Shown here in pieces: positions 34,037 to 43,024 of a stretch of 64,000 bases of DNA. Both the position numbers and the translations under genes were made by a program. Under the pieces are notes generated by a model. The model saw only the letters and a list, made by a program, of their open reading frames with translations. It did not search any database and was not told the DNA's origin. Within the stretch, counting starts at the first letter, position 1, and every line of letters starts with the position of its first letter. The DNA is from a virus: the IMG/VR virus record IMGVR_UViG_3300026521_000466, positions 62,001-126,000 of that record; one strand, written 5' to 3'.

Positions 34037-36876
34037 ACCCTTTAGAAGCAATAAGTTTAGATCCGATAAGTGCACAGCGTATAGTGTTAAAATCAATAAT
34101 GGGAGAAGAGGTAAATCTTGAAAATCCAACCAATCCATTAGTAACATTAACGGAAGCTATATCTACAACCACCGCAGGTGCATTACAAGAGTTTGTACAA
34201 TCTGAAAAGTATATGTTTCCTGCATTAGCCACTAACGAGGAAGAGCTCTATCCACATATTACAAATATTGATGAACAGCATCTATTTGCATCTCCATCAC
34301 ACACTACGCTCACTATGTTTATAGACCTTGAAAGCATCATAAACTCTGGTGTTTTTGAAAATGGAGCATACAAAATTACCATACCAAAAGATTCTTATGT
34401 GGTTATCGATGAGGTAAGATTGACTATCAGCAATGACGTTCATGTATATATCAATAAGAAAGATGGGCAGTTTATTAGTTTTGTAGAACATGAAATTACT
34501 ACAGAATCTACAGAGGCCACAAACATAGGCACTATCTACTCTACCATAACCACACTTGAAGACAATACACAATGGGTAATGTTTGATATACCAGTTACTC
34601 AGGTGAATATAATCCATACTGAAGCCATCGCTACTTTAGGTTTGGATTTCCATGTAGAGATACCAATAACCGATCAATACTATTATAGTGTTGTCGAATA
34701 CTTAAATCCATTAACTAACGAGCATACGCCTGTGCAGAAAACATATGTTGAAAGCATATATGATCCACATACACCAACAGCCTATATCCAGTTGTTAAAC
34801 GACAAGGTTATTTATAAGATACCAAAAATCTATTTGGATAATATAATACGGTCAAATACTATACGTATCTCTATATATACCACAAAAGGTAAAATAAGAA
34901 TGCCTTTGAACAAATATAAGGTAGAAGATTTTAAATTCTACCTATTTAAAGATAAAGACACTATTCATAAAGCAGCTGCATTTAACGTGAACTTTATTGT
35001 AAAATCTAACAATATATTAGATGGTGGGGTAAATAGAAGAGTAGTTCGAGATATGAGAAAGAAATTTATCAATAGAGTAACGGGTAACATCGACATGCCT
35101 ATTACTGAACATCAGCTAGTTGAAAAAAGCAGATTGGATGGATTCTTCTTAGATAAACTAAAAGATACACTTTATGAAAGAGTCTATGTGGCGAGTAAAG
35201 ATATCAATGACTTTACAACAATAGACGTCCCAATTTATGTCTATAATGCAAACACAAAGCTTTTTAATATAGATGATAAACAGGACTCCTTTATAATAGA
35301 GGATGATATGTTCTTGGTAAAACCGAATACGTTGTTTAAAAATGTAAATGGAATGACGAGTCCAGTAACGCAGACTGAATATGATTTTGTAAAAAATATG
35401 GATTTAGCATCAAAAATAAAGTATCTGAATGAAAATAACTTCCTATATAATCCTTTCCTATACATCATTGATAATGACTTAGATATAGTTACATCAAGGA
35501 TATACAGTATAAATAAACCTACTGTAGAGAGACTCTCTATAATAAATAAAAACAAATCTCTAAAAGAGAATGTGAATATAACAGGCTATAATATAGTGAG
35601 AGAAAATGATAGATACTACATATTCTTTAAACTAAGTGGTAATGATGCATACGAACTTATTAAAGATAACATCACTATTCAATTAGCTGTAGAGAGCACT
35701 TATGGAAAACGATACTTCTATAGTTTTGTAGATACTGTTCTCTCAGAATCATATATAGGTAGAGAGGATGACACGGTTCATATTATACAAGTTGACACTG
35801 ATAATCTTAAAATAGACAATGACGAACAGATGTTATTAATACCCGAAGATAATAATGTCAATAATATATCTCTCTTTTCACATTCAGACATAGTTATCTT
35901 CTATAATGGAACTGACTTAACAAGCACTGGCGGCGTGCAAACAGATGCCACGCTCTACTTAAATGCGAATGAAATTCCTGGACGAGGAGATGTTATCGGC
36001 TTAACCAGGGAGAGTGTCGATATAACATTTGCTACAAAATTGAAATATTTCTGGAATAGAGCTGATAGTGTATTTACAGAAAACAAATATATGAAATATG
36101 AGTACGATGTTCCAAAGATATATCCCGAAGATGTCTATGACGATAATCTATTACCATTTGATGTATCAGACACAGATGGTGATGGCATATGCGATGCATT
36201 AGAGTTTAATATAATCCATCATAAAGGTGAGATAGTCTATGATGCAAATGATAATATAGTGTATGAACATAGAAAAGGTGACATCATATATGATGAAGAG
36301 GACAATCCAATCATTGATAAAAAGTATGGGCTATTGAAATACGTTGATATACTGATGATGGAGTATAACTATAAAGCTTCCAATAAAACTATTTACCTAG
36401 ACCATATTGAGGGAATAGAGGATCTGCTATTAGACTGGTCTATGTATAAGATGGCTGAATTAAATAATAAAACATTAGATAATACAAAGATACTGTTTAG
36501 GGCAAGGCGCTCTAGCGACTTAGTAATATCGAAAACAAAAAATAAATATACAAAAGTATTATCGCCGACAGTAACATTATACTACAGACAAGATAGCAGT
36601 GCATTTAAAACGGACTTTGATACAGTTTACAAAAACATCGGCATGATATTAAATAGATATTTTAGTAAACCATACATCAACATCACGGATATTGAACACA
36701 GTATTATAAAATCACTTGATAGCAGTCTATTGACAGTGGACGTTTCTGATTATCTTCCAGATAATCCAAAAATAATAGACCTGGAAACATTCAGTAATAG
36801 ATTTGAAATAAAGAAATCAATAGATGATATTTTCCAGATACGGTACGACTACAAGCTCAATATAGAATACATATAG
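34033..36876 (+). CDS. Large probable baseplate/tail protein with a calcium-binding loop (947 aa)
   Basis: The protein is rich in beta strands, Asn, Asp and Tyr over its whole length, as in jumbo-phage baseplate or fibre-network proteins. At about residues 712-726 it carries DTDGDGICDALEF, the D-x-D-G-D-G-x-x-D calcium-binding loop of thrombospondin type 3 and dockerin-like repeats. The C-terminal 100 residues contain a domain with SPTVTLYYRQDSSAF and SSLLTVDVSDYLPDNP, reminiscent of baseplate wedge C-termini. There is no membrane segment. A structural role is likely; calcium binding is inferred from the motif alone. Confidence 0.6.
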   Translation: MNPLEAISLDPISAQRIVLKSIMGEEVNLENPTNPLVTLTEAISTTTAGALQEFVQSEKYMFPALATNEEELYPHITNIDEQHLFASPSHTTLTMFIDLESIINSGVFENGAYKITIPKDSYVVIDEVRLTISNDVHVYINKKDGQFISFVEHEITTESTEATNIGTIYSTITTLEDNTQWVMFDIPVTQVNIIHTEAIATLGLDFHVEIPITDQYYYSVVEYLNPLTNEHTPVQKTYVESIYDPHTPTAYIQLLNDKVIYKIPKIYLDNIIRSNTIRISIYTTKGKIRMPLNKYKVEDFKFYLFKDKDTIHKAAAFNVNFIVKSNNILDGGVNRRVVRDMRKKFINRVTGNIDMPITEHQLVEKSRLDGFFLDKLKDTLYERVYVASKDINDFTTIDVPIYVYNANTKLFNIDDKQDSFIIEDDMFLVKPNTLFKNVNGMTSPVTQTEYDFVKNMDLASKIKYLNENNFLYNPFLYIIDNDLDIVTSRIYSINKPTVERLSIINKNKSLKENVNITGYNIVRENDRYYIFFKLSGNDAYELIKDNITIQLAVESTYGKRYFYSFVDTVLSESYIGREDDTVHIIQVDTDNLKIDNDEQMLLIPEDNNVNNISLFSHSDIVIFYNGTDLTSTGGVQTDATLYLNANEIPGRGDVIGLTRESVDITFATKLKYFWNRADSVFTENKYMKYEYDVPKIYPEDVYDDNLLPFDVSDTDGDGICDALEFNIIHHKGEIVYDANDNIVYEHRKGDIIYDEEDNPIIDKKYGLLKYVDILMMEYNYKASNKTIYLDHIEGIEDLLLDWSMYKMAELNNKTLDNTKILFRARRSSDLVISKTKNKYTKVLSPTVTLYYRQDSSAFKTDFDTVYKNIGMILNRYFSKPYINITDIEHSIIKSLDSSLLTVDVSDYLPDNPKIIDLETFSNRFEIKKSIDDIFQIRYDYKLNIEYI

Positions 36877-36903
36877 TCAGAGAGGGAATCATCCCTCTCT
36901 GAC
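36876..36903. terminator. Bidirectional terminator
   Basis: Twelve-base perfect inverted repeat GTCAGAGAGGGA / TCCCTCTCTGAC between the convergent genes; it overlaps both gene ends or nearly so. Confidence 0.75.
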
Positions 36904-38283
36904 CTTTTCTTTAAGTTTTTTATATTCTACCATCTCTTCTTGCAGCGCAAGAATAATATCAGCATAAGAATTCATCTTTCTTACAGCTAGGCCGATATAG
37001 TAATTCATTGTAGCTATGCCCTTATACTCTTTCAGTAATTTTATCATATAGTTAAAGTAATTCAATGTATAGTCATTACATCCAGCTAAATGGGCTCTCT
37101 TCTCAACAATCTTTTGAACTGTGTCTTTTGGAACTTTCGCAAACTCCTTTTCCATGGTGCGAATCTCTTTGAATAGAGATTTGTAAGTAGGCAGCTTATC
37201 AATCTCTTTCCCATATTTGTGTATAAAGACCATCTCTTTATCAAAGAGCATATACTCCTGATATGCAGGGTCATTCTTATTAAACATATGCGGCATATCG
37301 CCAATCTGTACTCTTATCGTATCTGAGCTTTTCACAAAGTCACAATCTGACCCGAATATTATCAAATCTACATAGACATCACTGTCCCCGGTCCCCATAT
37401 TATCTACAGATGCATTAATACAACAAATCTCATATCGTGGATAAGCGTCCAGATTATAATTTGGGAAGTAATCACGTATAAGACTCTGCCACATTTTGCT
37501 GTTGGAGTAATTAGGCATAAGAATATCAATCTTATTAGGATCTTTATCTATTGCTTTAAGAAATACTTTCATATTTGCATCAAAATCAACATACTGCTCT
37601 TTAAAGACATCGACCTTGTACATCTCGTTGATATATACAATGGCTTTTAGATACTGTATATCAGGAGTACGTTTACTCTCTATTCGTCTAAGCAATCTTA
37701 GTTTTTTATCTATAGAGAATGCAAGATCATATATCTTTTTCTCAATCGATGTTTCAACACTCGGTTCTTCTTGAACATCATCACGAACTGAATCCTGCTC
37801 ATCTGTTACATTCGATTCTTCTACAATCTGTTTTGCCTCAGCTATAACCTTTGCCGTCTGAACCTTTCCCGTAGCGACATCTCGCACAGATTTACTGCCA
37901 GAGCTAGAACTGCCACCGCCAATACCAAAGATAGAACTTAAGAATTTAAGGATAGCTTTAAAGAAAGACATAATGGCATTTACAATACCGCTTACAACGC
38001 CTTCACTGTTATACTTGATCAATTCTACAAAATGATCATATTCCATATTCATCTCTTGAGCTTTTAACTCCAATGCGGCTTTTGCTTTCATTTTGAACAC
38101 TGGGTTAAACTCATGCTCTACATCATCAAGAAGATCTTTAAATCCACCAGTAAATAATTTAGAAACATTATCCATAGCATCACTACATTTATCCATGGCC
38201 AGTTGGTGTTCTGCTGCCGTTAAGCCTAGCGCAAAGCTAGACTCTGGTATCTCCTCATTTATCATGTCCCGTATATTCATCAT
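36889..38283 (-). CDS. Probable inner-head/virion protein with a glycine-serine linker (464 aa)
   Basis: Start chosen at ATG 38283, where AAGGAGGGGT precedes it; an earlier in-frame start has no site. It overlaps the end of the upstream gene by 29 bases. Residues 79-82 read NMEY, followed by an amphipathic or membrane-active segment (VVSGIVNAIMSFFKAILKFL) and then a flexible GGGSSSSGS linker at about 125-133. An acidic linker follows, then a helical and beta C-terminal domain. The motif plus hydrophobic helix order matches the proteins at 53169 and 54626. It could be an ejected or inner-body protein. Confidence 0.55.
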   Translation of the reverse strand: MMNIRDMINEEIPESSFALGLTAAEHQLAMDKCSDAMDNVSKLFTGGFKDLLDDVEHEFNPVFKMKAKAALELKAQEMNMEYDHFVELIKYNSEGVVSGIVNAIMSFFKAILKFLSSIFGIGGGSSSSGSKSVRDVATGKVQTAKVIAEAKQIVEESNVTDEQDSVRDDVQEEPSVETSIEKKIYDLAFSIDKKLRLLRRIESKRTPDIQYLKAIVYINEMYKVDVFKEQYVDFDANMKVFLKAIDKDPNKIDILMPNYSNSKMWQSLIRDYFPNYNLDAYPRYEICCINASVDNMGTGDSDVYVDLIIFGSDCDFVKSSDTIRVQIGDMPHMFNKNDPAYQEYMLFDKEMVFIHKYGKEIDKLPTYKSLFKEIRTMEKEFAKVPKDTVQKIVEKRAHLAGCNDYTLNYFNYMIKLLKEYKGIATMNYYIGLAVRKMNSYADIILALQEEMVEYKKLKEKVREG

Positions 38284-39013
38284 ACCCCTCCTTAAATTTA
38301 ACAATAATATCATCTCTCAATCTTGTATTGAACAGGACAGTAAACTCGATCACAGCAACCAACATTTCAGGCACGTTCATTTCATTATGTACGGCGGATG
38401 AACTAATATAATCTTTAGCAATAAACTCAGCGCGCATAGAATCAAGTGTCGTTCTGTATTGTTTGCGATCTATCACCCAGCGACCATAATCCAATACACC
38501 ACCGATAGTATTGATATCAAGATGATCATATAGTTTCTCTTTATGATTATAGATGTTCATAAGAATACGCTCATCCGCATCATCTATTAAATCCTCTAGT
38601 TGGTCTAATATTTCAGGTATATCAATAAGTTTTACATCCCACAAACTTATCAATGTGTCATTGACGTTAATGACAATAAGTGAAGATCTAAATAATTTAA
38701 GCATAATATCATTAATCTTCACGTCAGTAAGATTATCAAGCCTATCAACTAAGGAGATCGTGTCCTCTATGATTTTCATAGACTCCTCTTTTGTATATGT
38801 CTTAGGAGCATGTATCAATCTCCTTAGGAAGTTAACTGTCATATCATACTGTTGTATAGACGGATGTTCTGTGTATGCATTTTTAACAATCTCTTCAAAG
38901 AGAGCTCCCTCAGTAAGTTCATCAATAGACTCTGCCTGCTTCCTGCTAATAGACTGTGCTATTTCTAATCGATTCAGCTCAGCCTCTATCAGTTTTCTAG
39001 TTGCCTTATTCAT
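38255..39013 (-). CDS. Unknown helical structural-operon protein (252 aa)
   Basis: I take ATG 39013, which overlaps the stop of the upstream gene (ATGAATAA) and implies coupling. The protein is almost wholly helical, with heptad-like stretches over residues 1-35 and 120-170. No motif recognised. It shares an operon with the metalloprotease and inner-head-type genes and is probably a virion or assembly protein. Confidence 0.65.
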   Translation of the reverse strand: MNKATRKLIEAELNRLEIAQSISRKQAESIDELTEGALFEEIVKNAYTEHPSIQQYDMTVNFLRRLIHAPKTYTKEESMKIIEDTISLVDRLDNLTDVKINDIMLKLFRSSLIVINVNDTLISLWDVKLIDIPEILDQLEDLIDDADERILMNIYNHKEKLYDHLDINTIGGVLDYGRWVIDRKQYRTTLDSMRAEFIAKDYISSSAVHNEMNVPEMLVAVIEFTVLFNTRLRDDIIVKFKEGYDEYTGHDK

Positions 39014-39428
39014 CGTTTTGTCCAAATAGAGAATTAAGATCTTCTAGGGCATTCTTATTGTTATTAGCAATATTTATAAAATGCTGTATATCAGTTGTAG
39101 GTTTACCGTAATTTTCAGCACCCACAGATGCATTAAACATTGCTCTTTGGCTATCCATCAGTTCCATTACGATAAAATTAATAGGAGCTGCTTCAAAAGG
39201 ATATGCAAACTCATCTCTTAATTTATCAACTTGTGTAGAGACTGTCTCTCTGGTAGCTTTATGTATGGCTGGTGTATTTATCGTAAGGTCTTCGTTCAAC
39301 ATCATCTTTTGAATATTCTGCACTGCTTCTGTTTTAAATACCCTATCGGCGAGAACGAAAAAAGCCAACTCTTTTTTCGCACCGTTTGTATTGAAATACT
39401 CATCTATTTTAAAATATTGTTTTGTCAT
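39006..39428 (-). CDS. Small structural-operon protein (140 aa)
   Basis: Starts 12 bases after the metalloprotease gene with AAAAGGATAACCC before ATG 39428. It is soluble and mostly helical. Its last codons overlap the next start. Context is the only guide: co-transcription with virion genes suggests an assembly or head role. Confidence 0.65.
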   Translation of the reverse strand: MTKQYFKIDEYFNTNGAKKELAFFVLADRVFKTEAVQNIQKMMLNEDLTINTPAIHKATRETVSTQVDKLRDEFAYPFEAAPINFIVMELMDSQRAMFNASVGAENYGKPTTDIQHFINIANNNKNALEDLNSLFGQNDE

Positions 39429-39440
39429 GGGTTATCCTTT

Positions 39441-40892
39441 TTATTTAAAAATTCTTTTGAAAGTTTCAGATCTGACATGCATGTCATTTTCCATCAACTC
39501 TTCTGCTGACATATAGAAATCAGAGATACCTACCTGTCTACGTCTCATAGTGAATAGATACTTTAGATTTGTAAATATTCCTCTATCCTCCTCTACTTTC
39601 TCAATCAATTCCTCAATAGTGGAAATTTGAACCAATATATCGGACTTGTTTTTTGTACTTGTCTCTTTCATCTGTCTGATAAGATCATATTTAACACGTC
39701 TAAATCTCTGTTCTAAATCATCATAAATAGAATCAGTATCAAGCATTAATTCTCTTAACTTATTTGGATCTGTTACTCCGGCAACAGTGGAAACTTGTGC
39801 AAGTTGAACTAATGCAAAGATCATGTAGATTACCCAGAAGAGTATGTAAAAGAACATTGCGGCCATTGGGTTAGTCATTATTATAACTACTATAAGCACT
39901 GCAATAGCTGTATACGTCATAAATAGAGCTAAAGAAAATGAATGGGAATCTGCTTTATTATCCTCAGCCCCTTCAAGATTACCTGTTATTCTAGCCAATG
40001 CGGTGACTAGATCTTGTCCTAGACCGTGTCTTACAGCAAATTGATCAGCCATACTTTCATTGTTTTTAATAGCGTATACATTCCCATTTGTTTTATCACT
40101 CATGTTAAAGATATCATAGAACAACTCCTTAACATCAGAAACATTACGACCGTCAATGGCAATAATATTATTGTAACTCTCTATAAGCTCTTTTTCATTC
40201 TTTGATTCATACATTCCCTCCACAGCAGTATTGACTGTAGTAAAGTATTGATGCATATATGCCAATGAATTGAATCCATGTCCAAATTCATGGTAAGTGA
40301 TTGCCATAATTTCACGTACGGTAAAGTTTGCTCTGAACAACTGTATAAATGGTATACCAACAAAAACAACAACATCTTTGTTTAGACCTTCTATTTTACC
40401 CTTAGCAAAATCTATCTTTACTTTCTTGTTAAAGTATTGTTTTTCAATCTCGTTCATAGATTGTCCAAGAGTGGCATATAGATTAATAAGATCTTTGCTG
40501 CTCTTCAATGCTTTAATGTCTGTACTTTTATTATCTGGTCGTATCTTATATTTACGCATAACGTTTTTGATTATTTTACTAATCTCTGCGTTTTGATGTG
40601 CTATGATATTGCTAGATGGTCCGGGAGGAACTATACAATGAGGTCCTGCGTTTGTGGAGTAGAATTTAAAATGTATTCCATACTCTACAAAGACTGCATC
40701 TTCCAGTTCTTCAAATTTCTCCCTATACCCTTTCTGTTTTGTAATGTCGTCATTACTTTGAAATTTCAGCATGCCGTGTTCTGTCTTTAAATATGTAAAC
40801 AACTCTTCCATTTTTTTCAAAGTTTTATTTTCAGTAACTGCTTGTATAGACTCCATATTGAAATCGTTTTTAAGTGTTAATCGCATCTTCAT
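39441..40892 (-). CDS. Membrane-anchored HExxH zinc metalloprotease (483 aa)
   Basis: The motif HEFGH at residues 201-205, within IMAITYHEFGHGFNSL, is the zinc-binding site of gluzincin peptidases. NESMADQFA at 278-286 supplies the expected third ligand (E279) and an Asp, as in M48-like enzymes. Two membrane helices follow at about 321-341 and 345-368. Residues 12-15 read NMES, so the enzyme may be trimmed by the prohead protease and travel in the virion. The role is not known: it could cleave a host membrane or envelope protein at entry or act in lysis or maturation. It is first in an operon with inner-head-type genes. A TATATTAA-like element lies just upstream at 40911-40921. Confidence 0.75.
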   Translation of the reverse strand: MKMRLTLKNDFNMESIQAVTENKTLKKMEELFTYLKTEHGMLKFQSNDDITKQKGYREKFEELEDAVFVEYGIHFKFYSTNAGPHCIVPPGPSSNIIAHQNAEISKIIKNVMRKYKIRPDNKSTDIKALKSSKDLINLYATLGQSMNEIEKQYFNKKVKIDFAKGKIEGLNKDVVVFVGIPFIQLFRANFTVREIMAITYHEFGHGFNSLAYMHQYFTTVNTAVEGMYESKNEKELIESYNNIIAIDGRNVSDVKELFYDIFNMSDKTNGNVYAIKNNESMADQFAVRHGLGQDLVTALARITGNLEGAEDNKADSHSFSLALFMTYTAIAVLIVVIIMTNPMAAMFFYILFWVIYMIFALVQLAQVSTVAGVTDPNKLRELMLDTDSIYDDLEQRFRRVKYDLIRQMKETSTKNKSDILVQISTIEELIEKVEEDRGIFTNLKYLFTMRRRQVGISDFYMSAEELMENDMHVRSETFKRIFK

Positions 40893-40960
40893 TGCATAGT
40901 CCTTGTGTAAATTAATATATCAAGGAAAAGTTTATATTGTTAAATAAAGAAAAAAAGACA

Positions 40961-40983
40961 GTATGTAGGGATTCCCTACATAC
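40961..40983 (-). terminator. Terminator after the 229-residue gene
   Basis: GTATGTAGGGA / TCCCTACATAC stem followed on the minus strand by TGTCTTTTTTTCTTTA. Confidence 0.8.
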
Positions 40984-41665
40984 CAAATTTAATATTGTTT
41001 ACAATTGTTTTCTTTTCATCAACCATATCAGGATATGTTAATATTTGCAGGAGTGTGGCCATAAATACGTCCCTACCTGACATAGTTCTTAGTTCATCCC
41101 CATACATGAAATTTATAGGCTCGTTATAGATCAACAGCGAGTAGACATTATCACTAACATCTATATCAAAGTTAGCTCTATAGAAATAGTTAAAGTTCAT
41201 ATATTCCTCAGTGAGCTCACTAATATTACTTCTGTTGAAGATGCTATTGAACGTATACAAATCTACATCGGCGTATGTTAATGACCTCAACATCTTGATC
41301 TTATTATCCTTCCAATGTAATAGTCCTTCCCTAATATAGATGTCCGAGGTGTATTTTTCACCATTAAGCTTATCATCTATTGTGAAAAATGTTCTACCAG
41401 AACCACTCTGCTTTGTCACCAATATATCAAAGATAGGACGAGTCAATCTTGTATACACCTCTTTATTTCTCTCCAATACTTTTGTGTAATCTATACCCGC
41501 TACATCTTTTATCTCATACCATATATCGTCATCGTCATGCAAGGCAAACTCTATTGTTGGCGTTATTTTACATTTACTCAACCATGCCTCTTCATAAAAC
41601 TTCCCTTTAACTACCTCTCTGATAGAGGCTGCTAACTTATTAATCTCTTGTACTACTTCTGTCAT
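40976..41665 (-). CDS. Unknown protein (229 aa)
   Basis: ATG 41665 overlaps the TAA of the amber-interrupted frame upstream (TAATG) and has AAAAGG before it. The protein is mixed alpha/beta with an aromatic, acidic C-terminal half. There is a run of four aspartates (HDDDDIWYEI) in the first quarter. No domain recognised. It depends on the promoter at 41971-41980. Confidence 0.7.
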   Translation of the reverse strand: MTEVVQEINKLAASIREVVKGKFYEEAWLSKCKITPTIEFALHDDDDIWYEIKDVAGIDYTKVLERNKEVYTRLTRPIFDILVTKQSGSGRTFFTIDDKLNGEKYTSDIYIREGLLHWKDNKIKMLRSLTYADVDLYTFNSIFNRSNISELTEEYMNFNYFYRANFDIDVSDNVYSLLIYNEPINFMYGDELRTMSGRDVFMATLLQILTYPDMVDEKKTIVNNIKFGM

Positions 41666-41910
41666 TATTTGTTCCTTTTAATATTTGTTTCACTCTCATT
41701 TATAGGTGATAGATATTCAGGGTATTCAGTTTTTAACGTATGACCAGACAACATTTTTCTCACGCGTATTAACTCATCACCATCATCTCCAAAGCACGCA
41801 TCGTAATCTACTCTAGTTTTACCTATGAACAACGCAACAGCTTCCTACACTCTCACCACACACCCATTAAAGACTGCGTAGAGTCCCTTTATGTTTTCTA
41901 TTGTATACAT
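41665..41910 (-). pseudogene. 81-residue frame interrupted by an in-frame TAG
   Basis: ATG 41910 has a near-perfect ribosome site (AGGAGGTAGTG) and a leader with promoter and GTTATT/AATAAC hairpin. The reading MYTIENIKGLYAVFNGCVVR-V stops at TAG (codon 22, 41845-41847), then continues open for 59 codons, EAVALFIGKTRVDYDACFGD onward, and ends at TAA overlapping the next start. The downstream part reads like protein, so this is either a recent nonsense mutation, a sequencing error or a suppressed stop. TAG is used as an ordinary stop elsewhere in the window, so genome-wide recoding is unlikely. Confidence 0.6.
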
Positions 41911-41944
41911 CACTACCTCCTAGTAGATTATTAATAGTTATTAA

Positions 41945-41980
41945 ATAACACCTAAAGCCCAATCCACTATAATAATATAC
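41945..41980 (-). repeat. Copy 1 of a 35-base promoter-proximal repeat
   Basis: ACACCTAAAGCCCAATCC followed by ACTATAATAATATAC on the plus strand. It is nearly identical to 43025-43056. The two copies drive adjacent unrelated transcription units. Confidence 0.55.
41971..41980 (-). promoter_or_regulatory. Early-type promoter element GTATATTATT
   Basis: Followed on the minus strand by ATAGTGG; 61 bases before the start of the amber-interrupted frame. Confidence 0.65.
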
Positions 41981-42001
41981 AGATAAAAAGAAATAGTAAA
42001 A

Positions 42002-42037
42002 GCACTACGCTATCGCCTGATGCTGGCGCTGCGTGCA
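42002..42037 (-). terminator. Imperfect GC-rich terminator
   Basis: GCACTACGC...GGCGCTGCGTGC inverted repeat with an internal bulge, followed on the minus strand by TTTTACTATTTCTTTTT. Confidence 0.55.
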
Positions 42038-42241
42038 ATAAAAAAGATAATACCCTATAGGTACATACTGTGCGGGTCACTCCTAGGGTCGCGTCCCTTA
42101 GAGAGTTCCTACGGTCACTCTCTACCAGTATGATTGTATTTATATAATCCTCTCACTCAACCCCTCCTAGAAGGTTCCCCTTCTCTCTCTCCTTATATTC
42201 ACATAATAGCAACCAAATAAAAAAATATAACAGAGAGGATA

Positions 42242-42757
42242 TTACTCCTCCCTGATGGTACTAAGCAGTGAGGAGTAATACTTAATATCCTCCTCTACTG
42301 CATTAGCACCTGCATCATTATAGCCTCTTTTCTCTAGCATAGAAATCATGGCTATAATGATGCTTTCCCTAATGTCGTAATCAACATTAGGGTTTTCTAT
42401 ATCAAGTGGGGAGGCTTGATATACTACAGAGCCCTCTACTAACGAGGATTCACTCTCAATACCTGCTTCATTATACCCTGAGGTAATATGGCAGGCATGT
42501 GCACCCACCCCATTTTTCAGCATCATGGCTGATCTAATGGTGCGGGTGTTAATGATGACAATGCTATGCTTGTCATCAATAGTAGCTATTGAAAAATTAT
42601 CAGGTGTCCCCATCGCTTGATAATTTCCTTTGGGATACGATAATACCAATGCTGGTTTGCCATCTACCCCACCTAGACTTAACCAACTGGCGGACTTGTC
42701 CATACCCGCCAGATGAATTTTGAAGTCATGCTTCAGAGCATTGTATGATTTTAACAC
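42242..42757 (-). CDS. Unknown protein with GTG start (171 aa)
   Basis: The start is GTG 42757, supported by AGGAGCATCAC at ideal spacing and by overlap with the stop of the upstream gene. Residues 20-100 are beta-rich, with repeated strands around SIATIDDKHSIVIINTRTI, followed by a short Gly/Cys/His segment (GVGAHACHI) and a helical C-terminus. No catalytic motif recognised. It belongs to a two-gene early-type operon. Confidence 0.7.
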   Translation of the reverse strand: MLKSYNALKHDFKIHLAGMDKSASWLSLGGVDGKPALVLSYPKGNYQAMGTPDNFSIATIDDKHSIVIINTRTIRSAMMLKNGVGAHACHITSGYNEAGIESESSLVEGSVVYQASPLDIENPNVDYDIRESIIIAMISMLEKRGYNDAGANAVEEDIKYYSSLLSTIREE

Positions 42758-42984
42758 GTGATGCTCCTATGAAAATCAATCTGCATCTGAGAGAAGAATC
42801 TCTCACTCTCTCTCAGATGCTCTTTAAAACAGAGGTTGTGATGGGCAGCGACAACCTCCCCTCGTTGCGGTTGGGAAATGTCGAGATTTCTCATCTCTTC
42901 CATCTCCCTCTCGACTTCTTCGAGTTTCTTGAAGAAGTCTTTCTCCGACGGAAATGGTCCATCGGTTAATGGTTTTAATGCCAT
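42751..42984 (-). CDS. Small coiled-coil protein (77 aa)
   Basis: ATG 42984 follows AAGGAGATAATT. Residues 14-37 are a Glu/Lys-rich coiled coil (DFFKKLEEVEREMEEMRNL) and a His-rich turn follows (VVAAHHNLC). The gene begins an operon under the promoter at 43047-43056. Function unknown. Confidence 0.7.
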   Translation of the reverse strand: MALKPLTDGPFPSEKDFFKKLEEVEREMEEMRNLDISQPQRGEVVAAHHNLCFKEHLRESERFFSQMQIDFHRSITC

Positions 42985-43024
42985 AATTATCTCCTTACGA
43001 TAATAAATAATTAGTATCATAGAT

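Larger units (their letters stand above)
41911..42241 (-). other. Gene-free stretch with terminator and promoter
   Basis: No credible ORF is found. From right to left on the minus strand it holds about 200 bases of uncertain role containing GGGACGCGACCC and GAGAGTGACCG/AACTCTC pairs, then the hairpin at 42002-42037 with U-tract, the promoter at 41971-41980 and a leader hairpin. The part 42038-42241 could be a 3' untranslated region or a small structured RNA. Confidence 0.5.

Noticed and set aside
41981-42241. Possible tRNA or tRNA-like gene
   Set aside because: No cloverleaf with acceptor, anticodon and T-arm could be drawn on either strand; only isolated inverted pairs are present.
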